From Verrucomicrobiota bacterium (GTDB lineage Bacteria > Verrucomicrobiota > Verrucomicrobiia > Opitutales > UBA953): 64,000 nt of DNA. The position numbers were made by a program, and so were the translations under genes. A model generated the notes under the pieces. The model had not been told where the DNA came from, ran no database searches, and saw nothing but the letters and a program-made list of their open reading frames with translations. The first letter of the stretch is position 1; the number at the start of each line of letters is the position of its first letter. The stretch is from positions 62,001 to 126,000 of the forward strand of contig BJHS01000002.1 of the NCBI GenBank assembly GCA_014193315.1. The letters run 5' to 3'. Shown here in pieces: positions 17,037-25,914 of the stretch.

Positions 17037-18014
17037 ACCTGTCCCGCCGCCGCTTCCTCGGCGTCGCCGCTGCATTGGCCGCGGCTCCGGGCGTCTGGGC
17101 GAAGTCCGACGAGGTCGGCGTGTCCGGCGAGCCGGTCCCGGAGCTGGCCGCGTTCGACGACCTGCTGACGCACTTCGTACGCGAGCAAGGGGTGCCGGGA
17201 GCCAGCCTGGCCATCGCCCATCGCGGCCGGCTGGGACCGGGCGATCTCCGGCGACCCGATCGGGCAGATGGGGGAGATTTTTCACACCACGGGGATACCG
17301 CCGCCCTACGACCCGGTGCAGATCGTGCGCTACATGCTGGGCCGACCCTTGGACTTCGAGCCCGGGGCGCGGATGGCCTACTCCAACCTCGGCTACCTGG
17401 TGCTCGGTCGCGTCATCGAGAAGGTGACCCGGATGGACTACGAGGCCTGGGTTCGGGCCGTCGTGCTCCAGCCGCTGCATCTCGAATCGATGAAACTCGG
17501 CAAGGCGACCTGGAGAGACCGGGAAACCGAGGAGGCGCGCTACCACACCCACGGGGACCGGATGGGACTCTCGCTCTACGACCCTTTCGGGCCACCGGTC
17601 CCCTACCCTTACGGAGCCGAGAACTTCGAGGGGTTCGAAGCTCATGGAGGCTGGATCGCCACGGCGGCGGACCTCGCGCGTTTCGCCGACGCTTTCCATG
17701 ACCCGGCCAAGTGTCCTTTGCTGAACCCCGAGACCATCGCCCTGATGCAGGCCCGCCCCGAGGGCGTGGCCGGGCATGAAGCCGACGGCCAACCGAAGGC
17801 TGCCTACTACGGTTGCGGCTGGATGGTGCGGCCCGTGAAGGACGGCCAAGCCAACCTCTGGCACGCGGGCCTCATCGCGGGCAGCGAGTCGCTGGTGGTG
17901 AAACGCTGGGATGGCTCGAGTTGGGCGGTGCTCTTCAACGGGAACGGCACCGCTCAAGGCGGTAACCTGTCGGCCGCGATCGACCCGCTCCTCCACCGCG
18001 CGCTCGGGCGCTGA
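17033..18014 (+). pseudogene. Beta-lactamase-family serine hydrolase, broken by an internal deletion
   Basis: The first part (MNLSRRRFLGVAAALAAAPGVWA Tat-like signal, then a hydrolase start ending AIAHRGRL near 17232) is in one frame. The rest (GWDRAISGDPIGQMGEIF onward, through AYSNLGYLVLGRVIEKVT and WHAGLIAGSESL) is in another, open to the stop at 18014. Between them about 70-80 residues usual in this family are missing, including the SxxK catalytic block and the LLTHT segment. The join lies at about 17223-17236. The remaining YxN motif (YSN) and C-terminal domain look well preserved, so the loss is recent, or it is an assembly artefact. Confidence 0.75.
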
Positions 18015-18021
18015 ACCGGCC

Positions 18022-18056
18022 AAACAAAAAGGGCGCCTGGCGGCGCCCTCTGTTTT
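18022..18056. terminator. Bidirectional intrinsic terminator
   Basis: A perfect 7-base-pair stem (GGGCGCC, loop TGGC, GGCGCCC; 18031-18048) has CAAACAAAAA before it and TCTGTTTT after it. It can stop transcripts from both converging sides: the serine hydrolase operon on plus and ahcY on minus. The T run is better on the minus strand. Confidence 0.85.
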
Positions 18057-18084
18057 CCGGCCAACTGGTCAACTTACCTCTTTC

Positions 18085-19500
18085 TTAGTACCGGTAGTTG
18101 TCGGGCTTGAACGGACCAGACTGCTTCACGCCGATGTAAGCGGCCTGGGCCGGGGTCAGTTTGGTGAGCTTGGCGCCGAGCTTACCGAGGTGGAGACGAG
18201 CAACTTCTTCGTCGAGGTGCTTGGGGAGAACAACGACCCCAGGCTGGGCGGTGGCGCGCGTCTCCCAGAGGTGCAGCTGAGCGAGGACCTGGTTGGTGAA
18301 GGAGGTCGACATCACGTAGCTCGGGTGACCGGTGGCGCAGCCGAGGTTCACGAGGCGGCCTTCCGCGAGCATGTAGAGCTGGCGGCCGTCCTTGAACGTG
18401 TAGCGGTCGACCTGCGGCTTGATCGGGACCTTCTTCGCGCCCTTGAAGGCGTTGAGGCGGGTGACCTGGATTTCGTTGTCGAAGTGGCCGATGTTACAGA
18501 CGATGGCTTGATCCTTCATCTTGGTCAGGTGCTCGAGCGTGATGATGTCCTTGTTGCCCGTGGCGGTGACGTAGATGTCGGCGGTGCCGAGGGTATCCTC
18601 GACGGTCACGACGCGGAAGCCTTCCATGGCGGCCTGGAGGGCGCAGATCGGGTCGATTTCGGCGATCTGAACGGTGGCGCCAAGGCCGCGGAGGGACTGG
18701 GCCGAGCCCTTGCCGACGTCGCCGTAACCGATGACGAGGGCGACCTTGCCGGCGACCATGACGTCGGTGGCGCGCTTGATGCCGTCGACGAGGGATTCGC
18801 GGCAGCCGTAGAGGTTGTCGAACTTCGACTTCGTGGCGGTGTCGTTGACGTTGACCGTCGGGACGAGCAGGGAGCCTTCCTCGAGCATGCGGTAGAGCCG
18901 CTTGACGCCGGTGGTGGTCTCCTCGGAGACGCCCTTCCAGGACTTCACGACCTTGTGCCAGTGGCCGGGGCGCTGCTTTGCGACCTTCTTGAGGAGGTTC
19001 TTGATGATCTGCTCCTCCTCGGACTCAGACTTCGTGTCGACCCACTTGGAGCCGTTCTCGAGCTCATAGCCTTTGTGGATCAGGAGGGTGGCGTCGCCGC
19101 CGTCGTCGACAATGAGCTCGGGGCCGTCGCCGTTGGGCCAGGTGAGGGCCTTCATCGTGCACTCCCAGTACTCGACGAGGTTCTCGCCTTTCCAGGCGAA
19201 GACCGGGATGCCGGCCTTCGCGATGGCGGCGGCGGCGTGGTCCTGCGTGGAGAAGATGTTGCAGGAGGCCCAGCGCACGTCGGCGCCGAGGTCGACGAGC
19301 GTCTCGATGAGGACGGCCGTCTGGATGGTCATGTGCAGCGAGCCGGCGATGCGGACGCCCTTGAGGGGCTGCTTCTGGCCGTGCTTGGCACGGAGGGCCA
19401 TCAGGCCCGGCATCTCATGCTCGGCGACCTGGAGTTCCTTGCGGCCCCAATCGGCGAGGCCGAGGTCGGCCACTTTGAAATCAGTGAATTTTTTGGACAT
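18085..19500 (-). CDS. ahcY: Adenosylhomocysteinase
   Basis: The 471-residue product hydrolyses S-adenosylhomocysteine to adenosine and homocysteine, removing the inhibitory by-product of methylation. The NAD-binding core is plain ([23 protein letters not shown]), as are the substrate regions ([17 protein letters not shown]) and the C-terminal KPDNYRY that closes the active site of the neighbouring subunit. Length is normal for the long bacterial form. It lies 42 bases after metK on the same strand. I see no S-adenosylhomocysteine riboswitch in that short gap. Confidence 0.97.
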   Translation of the reverse strand: MSKKFTDFKVADLGLADWGRKELQVAEHEMPGLMALRAKHGQKQPLKGVRIAGSLHMTIQTAVLIETLVDLGADVRWASCNIFSTQDHAAAAIAKAGIPVFAWKGENLVEYWECTMKALTWPNGDGPELIVDDGGDATLLIHKGYELENGSKWVDTKSESEEEQIIKNLLKKVAKQRPGHWHKVVKSWKGVSEETTTGVKRLYRMLEEGSLLVPTVNVNDTATKSKFDNLYGCRESLVDGIKRATDVMVAGKVALVIGYGDVGKGSAQSLRGLGATVQIAEIDPICALQAAMEGFRVVTVEDTLGTADIYVTATGNKDIITLEHLTKMKDQAIVCNIGHFDNEIQVTRLNAFKGAKKVPIKPQVDRYTFKDGRQLYMLAEGRLVNLGCATGHPSYVMSTSFTNQVLAQLHLWETRATAQPGVVVLPKHLDEEVARLHLGKLGAKLTKLTPAQAAYIGVKQSGPFKPDNYRY

Positions 19501-19542
19501 AGGTGTGAGGAATAGGCGGTTGGGAAATAGCCAGACGGCCGG

Positions 19543-20733
19543 TTAGCGGACGTTGGCCTTGATCGCCTGGATGAAGGCGGGCAACTTCGCCGTGGTCTCC
19601 CACGGCAGACCCTTCTTGCCGAAGTGGCCGTAGTGGGTGCTGGCGCGGTAGATCGGCCGGCGCAGGTCGAGTTGGCGGATAATCTCGGCGGGGTTGAAGA
19701 GGAAGGTCTTTTTCACCGCGGCGAGGATGACGGCGTCGGGCACGGTACCCGTGCCGAAGGTGTCGAGGTGGATGCTGGTCGGCTCCGGGTGGCCGATGGC
19801 GTAAGCGACCTGGAGTTCGCAGCGTTCAGCGGCACCGGACGCGACGATGTGCTTGGCGACCCAGCGGGCCATGTAGGCCGCAGAGCGGTCGACCTTGGTC
19901 GGGTCCTTGCCCGAGAAGGCACCGCCGCCGTGGCGACCCATGCCGCCGTAGGAGTCGACGATGATCTTACGGCCGGTCAGGCCGCAGTCGCCCTGCGGGC
20001 CCCCGACGACGAAACGACCGGTGGGGTTGATGAGGTGTTCGGTCCGCTTGCTGACGAGGGACTTCGGGAGGACCTTGCGGATGACCTGCTCGATGCAGAA
20101 CTTCTCGATCTGGCGATGGGAGACGTCGGCGGTGTGCTGGGTCGAGATGACCACATTCTCGATGGCGACTGGCACGCCGTCCTCGTAGCGGACGGCGACC
20201 TGGGACTTGCAGTCCGGCCGGATCCACGCGGTGCCCTTGGCACCGGACTTGCGGAGACGGGCCAGCTCGCGGTTGAGGCGGTGCGCGAACATCACCGGGG
20301 CCGGCATGAGCTCGGGGGTCTCGGTGGTCGCGAAACCGAACATGATACCCTGGTCGCCGGCGCCCATCTGGGCGTGCTTCTTGCCCTCGGCCTTGCGCTC
20401 GTCGACGCCCTGCGCGATGTCCGGGGATTGCTTGGTGAGCAGGTTGGTGATGAAGACCTTGTCGGCATGGAAGACGTCGTCGTCGTTCACGTAGCCGATC
20501 TCGCGGATCGACTCGCGGACGACCTCCTCGAAGTTGACCTTGGCCTTGGTGGTCAGCTCGCCGGCGATGACCACGTGGTCGCTCTTCACGAGGGTCTCGC
20601 AGGCGACGCGGGAGAAGCGATCCTGGGCGAAGCACGCGTCGAGGACGGAATCCGAGATGCTATCGGCGACTTTATCGGGGTGGCCTTCGCCAACCGACTC
20701 GGAGGAGAAGGTGTAGGAAACGGGACGGGACAT
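19543..20733 (-). CDS. metK: S-adenosylmethionine synthetase
   Basis: The 396-residue product makes S-adenosylmethionine from methionine and ATP. Signatures include [28 protein letters not shown] and [19 protein letters not shown]. The ATG before [19 protein letters not shown] is the family start; the frame runs 25 codons further up without homology. Together with ahcY this forms a methyl-cycle operon that supplies QueA, RsmE and other methyl or radical enzymes. An AGGGG element 4-8 bases before the ATG is the likely ribosome site and could be hidden by a leader pseudoknot. Confidence 0.97.
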   Translation of the reverse strand: MSRPVSYTFSSESVGEGHPDKVADSISDSVLDACFAQDRFSRVACETLVKSDHVVIAGELTTKAKVNFEEVVRESIREIGYVNDDDVFHADKVFITNLLTKQSPDIAQGVDERKAEGKKHAQMGAGDQGIMFGFATTETPELMPAPVMFAHRLNRELARLRKSGAKGTAWIRPDCKSQVAVRYEDGVPVAIENVVISTQHTADVSHRQIEKFCIEQVIRKVLPKSLVSKRTEHLINPTGRFVVGGPQGDCGLTGRKIIVDSYGGMGRHGGGAFSGKDPTKVDRSAAYMARWVAKHIVASGAAERCELQVAYAIGHPEPTSIHLDTFGTGTVPDAVILAAVKKTFLFNPAEIIRQLDLRRPIYRASTHYGHFGKKGLPWETTAKLPAFIQAIKANVR

Positions 20734-20735
20734 AA

Positions 20736-20780
20736 GACCCCTGATGCAAAGGGGAAAACCGCCCTTAGCAAGCAGGCATC
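20736..20780 (-). promoter_or_regulatory. Possible pseudoknot in the metK leader that covers the ribosome site
   Basis: Read on the minus strand, GATGC (20780-20776) can pair with GCATC (20747-20743). CCCC inside that loop (20754-20751) can pair with GGGG (20741-20738), which is part of the probable Shine-Dalgarno sequence. This is H-type pseudoknot topology, as in SAM-II and SAM-V riboswitches, but I do not recognise their conserved bases. The stems are short and could occur by chance. Confidence 0.3.
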
Positions 20781-20814
20781 CAAGTATCGGGATGGGAAGA
20801 TGTGTCATTGGTTA

Positions 20815-20850
20815 ACCTAGGTGGGGGCCGCACCGCGTGCGGCCCTAGGT
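20815..20850. promoter_or_regulatory. Strong hairpin upstream of metK
   Basis: A perfect 9-base-pair stem (GGGCCGCAC, loop CGC, GTGCGGCCC) is extended by ACCTAG/CTAGGT around a small bulge. There is no T run on either side, so it is not a standard terminator. It lies 82 to 117 bases ahead of the metK start and could be in its leader or be a protein site. Confidence 0.45.
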
Positions 20851-20900
20851 CTAGCCCGGCGGACAGGGATAGCAGCGCGGGCGGCCCCTCCCCCTCGCGC

Positions 20901-20930
20901 CAACAAAAAGGGCGCCCCGGAGGGCGCCCT
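20901..20930 (-). terminator. Intrinsic terminator of the large cytochrome protein gene
   Basis: An 8-base-pair stem (AGGGCGCC/GGCGCCCT, six-base loop) is followed on the minus strand by TTTTTGTTG. It lies 22 bases after the stop of the gene at 20953-24015 and separates it from metK. Confidence 0.9.
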
Positions 20931-20952
20931 GATTCGTGGTTCGGCGGGTCGC

Positions 20953-23900
20953 TTAGCCGCCGATGGCCTTGAGCGTGCCGAGGTACTCGATGAGCGAAGT
21001 GAGTTCCTCGACCGTAAGCCCCGCGGCGAGGCCGGCGGGCATCATGGACTGCGGGAGGTGACGCTCATTGCGGACGTCGCTGCGCTTGATCTTGGAGACC
21101 TGGCCGGCGATGTTACGGAGGGTGACGACCCCGTCGGCCTCCCCGGTGACGAAGCCCATCTGCTCGGAGCCGTCCTTGATCTGGAAGACGACGGTCTGGA
21201 AGCCTTGGGCGACGACCTTGTTCGGGTCGAGGATCGAGTCGACGAGGTACTCGCGCGGGAACTTCGCGCCGGCGGCACCGAGGTACGGACCCTTCTGCTC
21301 CGCGGCGAGGTCGACGGCGTGGCAGGCCACGCAGCCCTGCTGGGTGAAGAGCTTCTGGCCCGCCTTGACGTTACCGCGACCCTTCAGGACGGCTTTGGCG
21401 ACAACCTTGGCGTCGAGCTGGGCGATTTTCTTGCCCTTGCTGGCGGCGGCGAGCTTGCCGGCGGCGAGCGCGGCCTTGGCGGCGTTGATCTGGATGACGT
21501 TGTCACCCTTCATGCCTTCCTCGAGCTGCTTGTCGAAGCCCGTGAGGCCGAGGTCGGCGATGGCGTGGAAGAAGCCGATGTCACGCGGGTTCTTGTCGAC
21601 GTGGTCACGCACCGCCTTCTTGTGCTGATCCTTGGTCAGCGGGCTACCGAGCACGTTGAGCAGGGCTTTCCAGAGAATCGTCGACGCGGCGTCTTCGGCC
21701 TTGTTAGCCATGGAGCGGAGCTTGTTCACCTGGTTGCCGCGCTCGGCCTCGTAGAAGAAGTCGCTGATCGCCTGGGTGGCGGCGGCGGGGGCTTGCGCGT
21801 CCTTGGACCAGCCGGCGAGGACCTTCACGCGGGGCTCGAGGCCGGCGTCGCCTTCGACCTTCAGCAAGGCCTTGTAGCAATCCAGACGCTCCTCCCACTT
21901 GCGGGAGGCCTGCAGGGATGCGTCGACGAGCAGAGCCAGGTCGGCCGGGCGCAGGGTCTGCGAGGCCATCGCGAGGCGGATCGGGTCGACGCCTTCGAGC
22001 TTCAGCTCGGTGATCGCGATGCGGTTCTTCGCCAACAGTTCGAGCGTGGCCATGCGGAGCGCGGCGGGGAGCTTGGCGTAGGCGGCCTCGATGGCGGCCT
22101 TGATGCGCGGGGTGGCTTCCCACTCGGCCGGGATGAAGTACGGGCCGCGGTCATCGGGGCGGGTGCTCCACCAATCCTTGTAGTTCCAGGGCTTCTCGAC
22201 GTGGTAGAGGCGGGCGAGGGCGCCGATGGCACCGGCGCGCAGGGCGTCGTCACCGGTCTTGGATAGCTCGATCAGGCCATCGACGGAGTCGGCGGTGTGG
22301 ATGAGCTGAAGGGAGCGCAACGCGATGTATCGTTGGGCAGGGTCCTTGGCGGCCTCGACCAGCGGCTTGGCGTTGCCGAGGTGCTCCAGGGCGTGGATCG
22401 CGGTGTGCGGGAGGCGGTAGTGCGCGCCTTCCTCAAGTTTGGCCTCCTCGGCCGGCCACGTGGCGGCGGCGGCGGCGATGGCGCCAGCGGTCTCCTTCGC
22501 CCCGAGGCGCTGGAGCCCGATGGTGGCCTGAAGGCGGACGCGCGGGTTCGGGTCCTTGAGGCCGTCAAGGAACGGCTGCACCGGGACGCCCTTGGTCTCG
22601 GTGGTGCGGTCGGCCAGGGCGCGCAGGGCGAACTCGCGGACGGCGGCATCCTTGGTCAGGCCGACGAGCCCGTCGGTCGAACCGGCCCCCAGGAGCTGTT
22701 TGTAGGTGAAGACCGCGGCGACGCGGTGGTGGAGGTGGGCCTGCGCGGAGGCGGCGGCGGCGAGCACCGACTCGGCAAGGCCGGTCTTCTTCAGGTCGAT
22801 GATCCGGCGAGAGGCCTCGAGGCGCTGCACGGCGCTGTCGGAGGCGAGGAGCTTCACGAGGTCGGCGTCGGACGCCTTGGTGACGTCGACGTACTGGTTG
22901 GGCTTCACGCCGTCGACGACGACCTGCTGGATCATGCCCTGCTGCTTACCCTTGCCGAGGTAACTAAAACCACCGGCGCGCCAGTCGGCGATGTAGAGGC
23001 GGGAGTTGCCGTCGACATCGATGTCGGTGGCGCGGGGCACCTTATGGAAGGTCTGTTGCTGGGCGACGAAGGTGGCCTCAAAGGGCTTGAGCGGGTGGTT
23101 GTGGATCGTGCCCGTGGTCCAGTCGCAGGTGAAGAGTGTGTCGCCCCAGCCCTTCGGGAAACCCGGCTCGGAGAGGTAGAGGCCACCGGTGCCGGAGCCG
23201 CCGCCGTAGTCGGCGAGCGGATGGGCAATCTCGTCGTCGAAATTCTTGTACAGGCGGGGGTAGCCGGGGTTGGCCAGCGAGGTGAAGTGGTGGAAGCGCG
23301 TGTTCCAGCCCTTGCCGTCGTTGGTGTTGTCGCGGGAGAAGAGGTCGAGGGTCGGCGAGATGGCGACGTCGCAGATGTTGCGGGTCATCTCGGTGTAGAC
23401 CTCGAGCTCGGTGCCGTCGGGGCGGACGCGCATCACGCCGCCGCCGTAGAGGGTCACTCGCTTCTTGTCGCCGAGGCCGATGGCGCCGTCATTGTCGCGG
23501 ATGAGGCCCGCGCCGAAGTCGCCCACGGCGATGTAGAGCCAACCGTCGATGCCCATGCGGCAACCGTTGGTGGTGTGGTCAGCGCCCCGAGGATGCTCGA
23601 TGCCGCCGCCGAGACCATCGACCAAGAGCGTGCGCTCGGAGTCATAGTCGGCCTTGCCGTCGCCGTCCTTGTCCTGAAACTTGGAGAGGAAGGGCGGGTG
23701 GACGAGGTAGAGGACGCCGCCGACGAAGTGACCGCCGCGCGGGCTCTCGACCTTGGTGTACTCGATCATGACGTCGGCCTTGCCGGCGCCCTTGGTGTCG
23801 CGGGCCAGCAGGATGCGGCCCATGCCCTTGATGTGGCCGAGCGAGCCATTCTTGTCGGAGGAGATGTAGACATCGCCGTTGGCGGCGGCCGACACGGCGG

Positions 23901-24015
23901 TCGGGTAGATCTCGGGCTCCTGGGCGGTGCCCACGAACTCGCGGATAGTGAAGCCTTCCGGCACCGCATGAGCGGCGGCGGACAGAAACAGAAAGCCTAG
24001 GGTAGAGCGGACCAT
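20953..24015 (-). CDS. Large PVC-type exported propeller/HEAT/cytochrome c protein
   Basis: The 1020-residue product has a signal peptide (about 1-18), a propeller-like N-terminal half with Asp-rich turns (DKDGDGKADYDSERTLLVDGLGGG, HTTNGCRMGIDGWLYIAVGDFG), several hundred residues of HEAT-like helices, and a C-terminal cytochrome c domain with CVACH at 895-899. It ends with the family-typical MPAGLAAGLTVEELTSLIEYLGTL. It is presumed to be a periplasmic dehydrogenase-like protein that passes electrons to haem c; the substrate is unknown. It is divergent from a GH20 hexosaminidase, so a sugar substrate is possible but unproven. Confidence 0.88.
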   Translation of the reverse strand: MVRSTLGFLFLSAAAHAVPEGFTIREFVGTAQEPEIYPTAVSAAANGDVYISSDKNGSLGHIKGMGRILLARDTKGAGKADVMIEYTKVESPRGGHFVGGVLYLVHPPFLSKFQDKDGDGKADYDSERTLLVDGLGGGIEHPRGADHTTNGCRMGIDGWLYIAVGDFGAGLIRDNDGAIGLGDKKRVTLYGGGVMRVRPDGTELEVYTEMTRNICDVAISPTLDLFSRDNTNDGKGWNTRFHHFTSLANPGYPRLYKNFDDEIAHPLADYGGGSGTGGLYLSEPGFPKGWGDTLFTCDWTTGTIHNHPLKPFEATFVAQQQTFHKVPRATDIDVDGNSRLYIADWRAGGFSYLGKGKQQGMIQQVVVDGVKPNQYVDVTKASDADLVKLLASDSAVQRLEASRRIIDLKKTGLAESVLAAAASAQAHLHHRVAAVFTYKQLLGAGSTDGLVGLTKDAAVREFALRALADRTTETKGVPVQPFLDGLKDPNPRVRLQATIGLQRLGAKETAGAIAAAAATWPAEEAKLEEGAHYRLPHTAIHALEHLGNAKPLVEAAKDPAQRYIALRSLQLIHTADSVDGLIELSKTGDDALRAGAIGALARLYHVEKPWNYKDWWSTRPDDRGPYFIPAEWEATPRIKAAIEAAYAKLPAALRMATLELLAKNRIAITELKLEGVDPIRLAMASQTLRPADLALLVDASLQASRKWEERLDCYKALLKVEGDAGLEPRVKVLAGWSKDAQAPAAATQAISDFFYEAERGNQVNKLRSMANKAEDAASTILWKALLNVLGSPLTKDQHKKAVRDHVDKNPRDIGFFHAIADLGLTGFDKQLEEGMKGDNVIQINAAKAALAAGKLAAASKGKKIAQLDAKVVAKAVLKGRGNVKAGQKLFTQQGCVACHAVDLAAEQKGPYLGAAGAKFPREYLVDSILDPNKVVAQGFQTVVFQIKDGSEQMGFVTGEADGVVTLRNIAGQVSKIKRSDVRNERHLPQSMMPAGLAAGLTVEELTSLIEYLGTLKAIGG

Positions 24016-24062
24016 GGGTGTGTGCGGGGGGTGAAGAGGTAGATGTAGGGTTTTGACCTTAA

Positions 24063-24077
24063 GTTCCAAGCGGGAAC
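24063..24077. promoter_or_regulatory. Inverted repeat in the divergent GH20/cytochrome promoter
   Basis: GTTCC-AAGCG-GGAAC is a perfect 5-5-5 dyad about midway in the 125 bases between two divergent genes. It has the size of a dimeric repressor site. TTGACC upstream and GATAAT downstream resemble promoter hexamers but are spaced too widely (22). Confidence 0.35.
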
Positions 24078-24140
24078 ACCGATAATCCCCCCCCCATAGC
24101 GGCTTGCCCCTCGTCGGCCCCAGCCTATCCCTTCATAAAG

Positions 24141-25865
24141 ATGAGCGCCCCGGTGCCCCCACTCTTCCCCTCCCCAAGGGAAATCATCCTTGGGGAAGGC
24201 CGAACGGATGCCTCCAGACTGGGGCCCCTCCCGACCAAGATGGTCGAGGCCCAGGCGCTGCTACAAGCCGGTCAAGCCACCGGGTGGCGCGTTGATCACC
24301 GCCCGGAGCTAGGCGCGGAGTGCTTCCACCTCACGATCGGACCCGAGGTCGCGCGCCTTGCGGCCGGCGATGCCGCCGCCGTCCTCCACGCGGCGCGGGC
24401 CTTGCGTCAACTGCGGCAGCCCGACGACCCCGCCCTGCCCTGCCTGACCATCGTCGATGGCCCGGCCCTGCCGGTGCGCGGCTTCATGCTCGACGTGTCG
24501 CGCGGCAAGGTGCCGACGATGGCGGAGCTCCTTCGCCTCGTGTCGGCGCTCGCCGAGTTACGCGCCAACCAACTCCAACTCTATGTCGAACACACGTTCG
24601 CGTTCCCGGGCCACGAGGACACTTGGCGCGACGCCTCGCCCCTGACGGCGGCGCAAATTCGGGCCCTCGACGACGCCTGCGCCGAGGTGGGCATCGAACT
24701 CGTCCCGAATCTCAACACGTTCGGCCACCTGGAGCGCTGGCTCCGCCACCCGCGCTACCGCGCGCTGGCCGAATGCCCCGAAGGCTGGATTCACCCCTTG
24801 ACCGGACAGTTCAAGCCCATCCCCGGCACGCTCAAGCCCGACGCCGCCTCGCTCACCTTCGTCGACGCCCTGCTGGCGGATTACCTCCCCTGCTTCCGTA
24901 GCCGCCAGGTGAACATCGGCGGCGACGAGCCTTGGGAACTGGGCCAAGGCTTCAGCAAGCAGGCGGTCGCCGAACGCGGGAAGCACCGCGTCTACCTCGA
25001 GCACCTCCGTAAACTTTGCGCCCTTGCTTCGGGCCGCGGGCATACCCCGCAATTCTGGGGCGACATCCTGCTCGAAGACCTCGCGCTCGCGCAGGAGGCC
25101 CCGGCCGAGGCGGTGCCGGTGGTCTGGGGCTACGATGCCGGGCACCCGTTCGACGCCCAAGGCGGGCGCTTGCGGGAACTGGGGCGCACCTACCTCGTGG
25201 CGCCGGGCACCAGCACTTGGCAAAGTTTCACCGGTCGCCTCGACAACGCGCTGACGAATCAGCGCGAGGCGATCTCCGCCGCGCTCGCGCACGGCGCGCG
25301 CGGCATCCTGCTGACGAGTTGGGGCGACAACGGCAACCACCAGCCGTGGCCGACGAACTGGCCAGCGATGGTCGCGGGCCTGACCCACGCTTGGACGGGC
25401 AAACCCACGGAGGCGCTGGCCCCCGGCTACGCCGTGCTGGGCTCGTTTTCGGCCGAAGCAGCCCCGGCGGTCGCGCAGGCGCTCACGCACCTCGGCCGAC
25501 TCGACGGCCAGATCGCCAAGGCCCACCGCAACAAGAGCCTCACCTGGGATTTCCTCACCGCCAAGCCCGAGGCGCTCACCCAGTTCACCGAAGGCGTCAC
25601 CGCGGAGGAACTCCGGCGCGCTTGGACTTACCTCGACGAGGCCGCCCCGCTCCTCGCGGCAATTACCGCCGACGACATCCGGGAAGAGCTGACCTTGGGA
25701 GCCGACCTCGCCCGCGCCGGCCTGCATCGTGCCGAGGGGAAGACCCTATCCCAGCGGAAACGCGGTGCATTGACCGAGCGCTACCAAGCCGCTTGGCTCA
25801 AACGAGCAAGGCCTGGCGGGCTCGATGAAAGCGTCGGGACGCTCTTCGGCGACCCAGCGCCTTGA
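24141..25865 (+). CDS. GH20 beta-N-acetylhexosaminidase
   Basis: The 574-residue product has a GH20 N-terminal domain (about 15-105) and a catalytic barrel with the Asp262-Glu263 pair in VNIGGDEPWEL. RGFMLDVSRGKVPTM and ELVPNLNTFGHL mark the start of the barrel. The enzyme would remove terminal N-acetylglucosamine or N-acetylgalactosamine by substrate-assisted catalysis. No signal peptide is evident, so it probably works in the cytoplasm on imported oligosaccharides. The C-terminal 120 residues are helical. The next gene (CotH-like) starts 49 bases later. Confidence 0.9.
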   Translation: MSAPVPPLFPSPREIILGEGRTDASRLGPLPTKMVEAQALLQAGQATGWRVDHRPELGAECFHLTIGPEVARLAAGDAAAVLHAARALRQLRQPDDPALPCLTIVDGPALPVRGFMLDVSRGKVPTMAELLRLVSALAELRANQLQLYVEHTFAFPGHEDTWRDASPLTAAQIRALDDACAEVGIELVPNLNTFGHLERWLRHPRYRALAECPEGWIHPLTGQFKPIPGTLKPDAASLTFVDALLADYLPCFRSRQVNIGGDEPWELGQGFSKQAVAERGKHRVYLEHLRKLCALASGRGHTPQFWGDILLEDLALAQEAPAEAVPVVWGYDAGHPFDAQGGRLRELGRTYLVAPGTSTWQSFTGRLDNALTNQREAISAALAHGARGILLTSWGDNGNHQPWPTNWPAMVAGLTHAWTGKPTEALAPGYAVLGSFSAEAAPAVAQALTHLGRLDGQIAKAHRNKSLTWDFLTAKPEALTQFTEGVTAEELRRAWTYLDEAAPLLAAITADDIREELTLGADLARAGLHRAEGKTLSQRKRGALTERYQAAWLKRARPGGLDESVGTLFGDPAP

Positions 25866-25914
25866 ACGCGGCTGGGAACATAAACACCCCCGCCGGGGTT
25901 CACCTCTTAACCCC

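Noticed and set aside
19501-19542. S-adenosylhomocysteine riboswitch before ahcY
   Set aside because: The 42-base gap is too short and lacks the conserved bases.
20734-20900. SAM-I type riboswitch before metK
   Set aside because: I find neither the conserved four-way junction core nor a leader terminator with the right layout.
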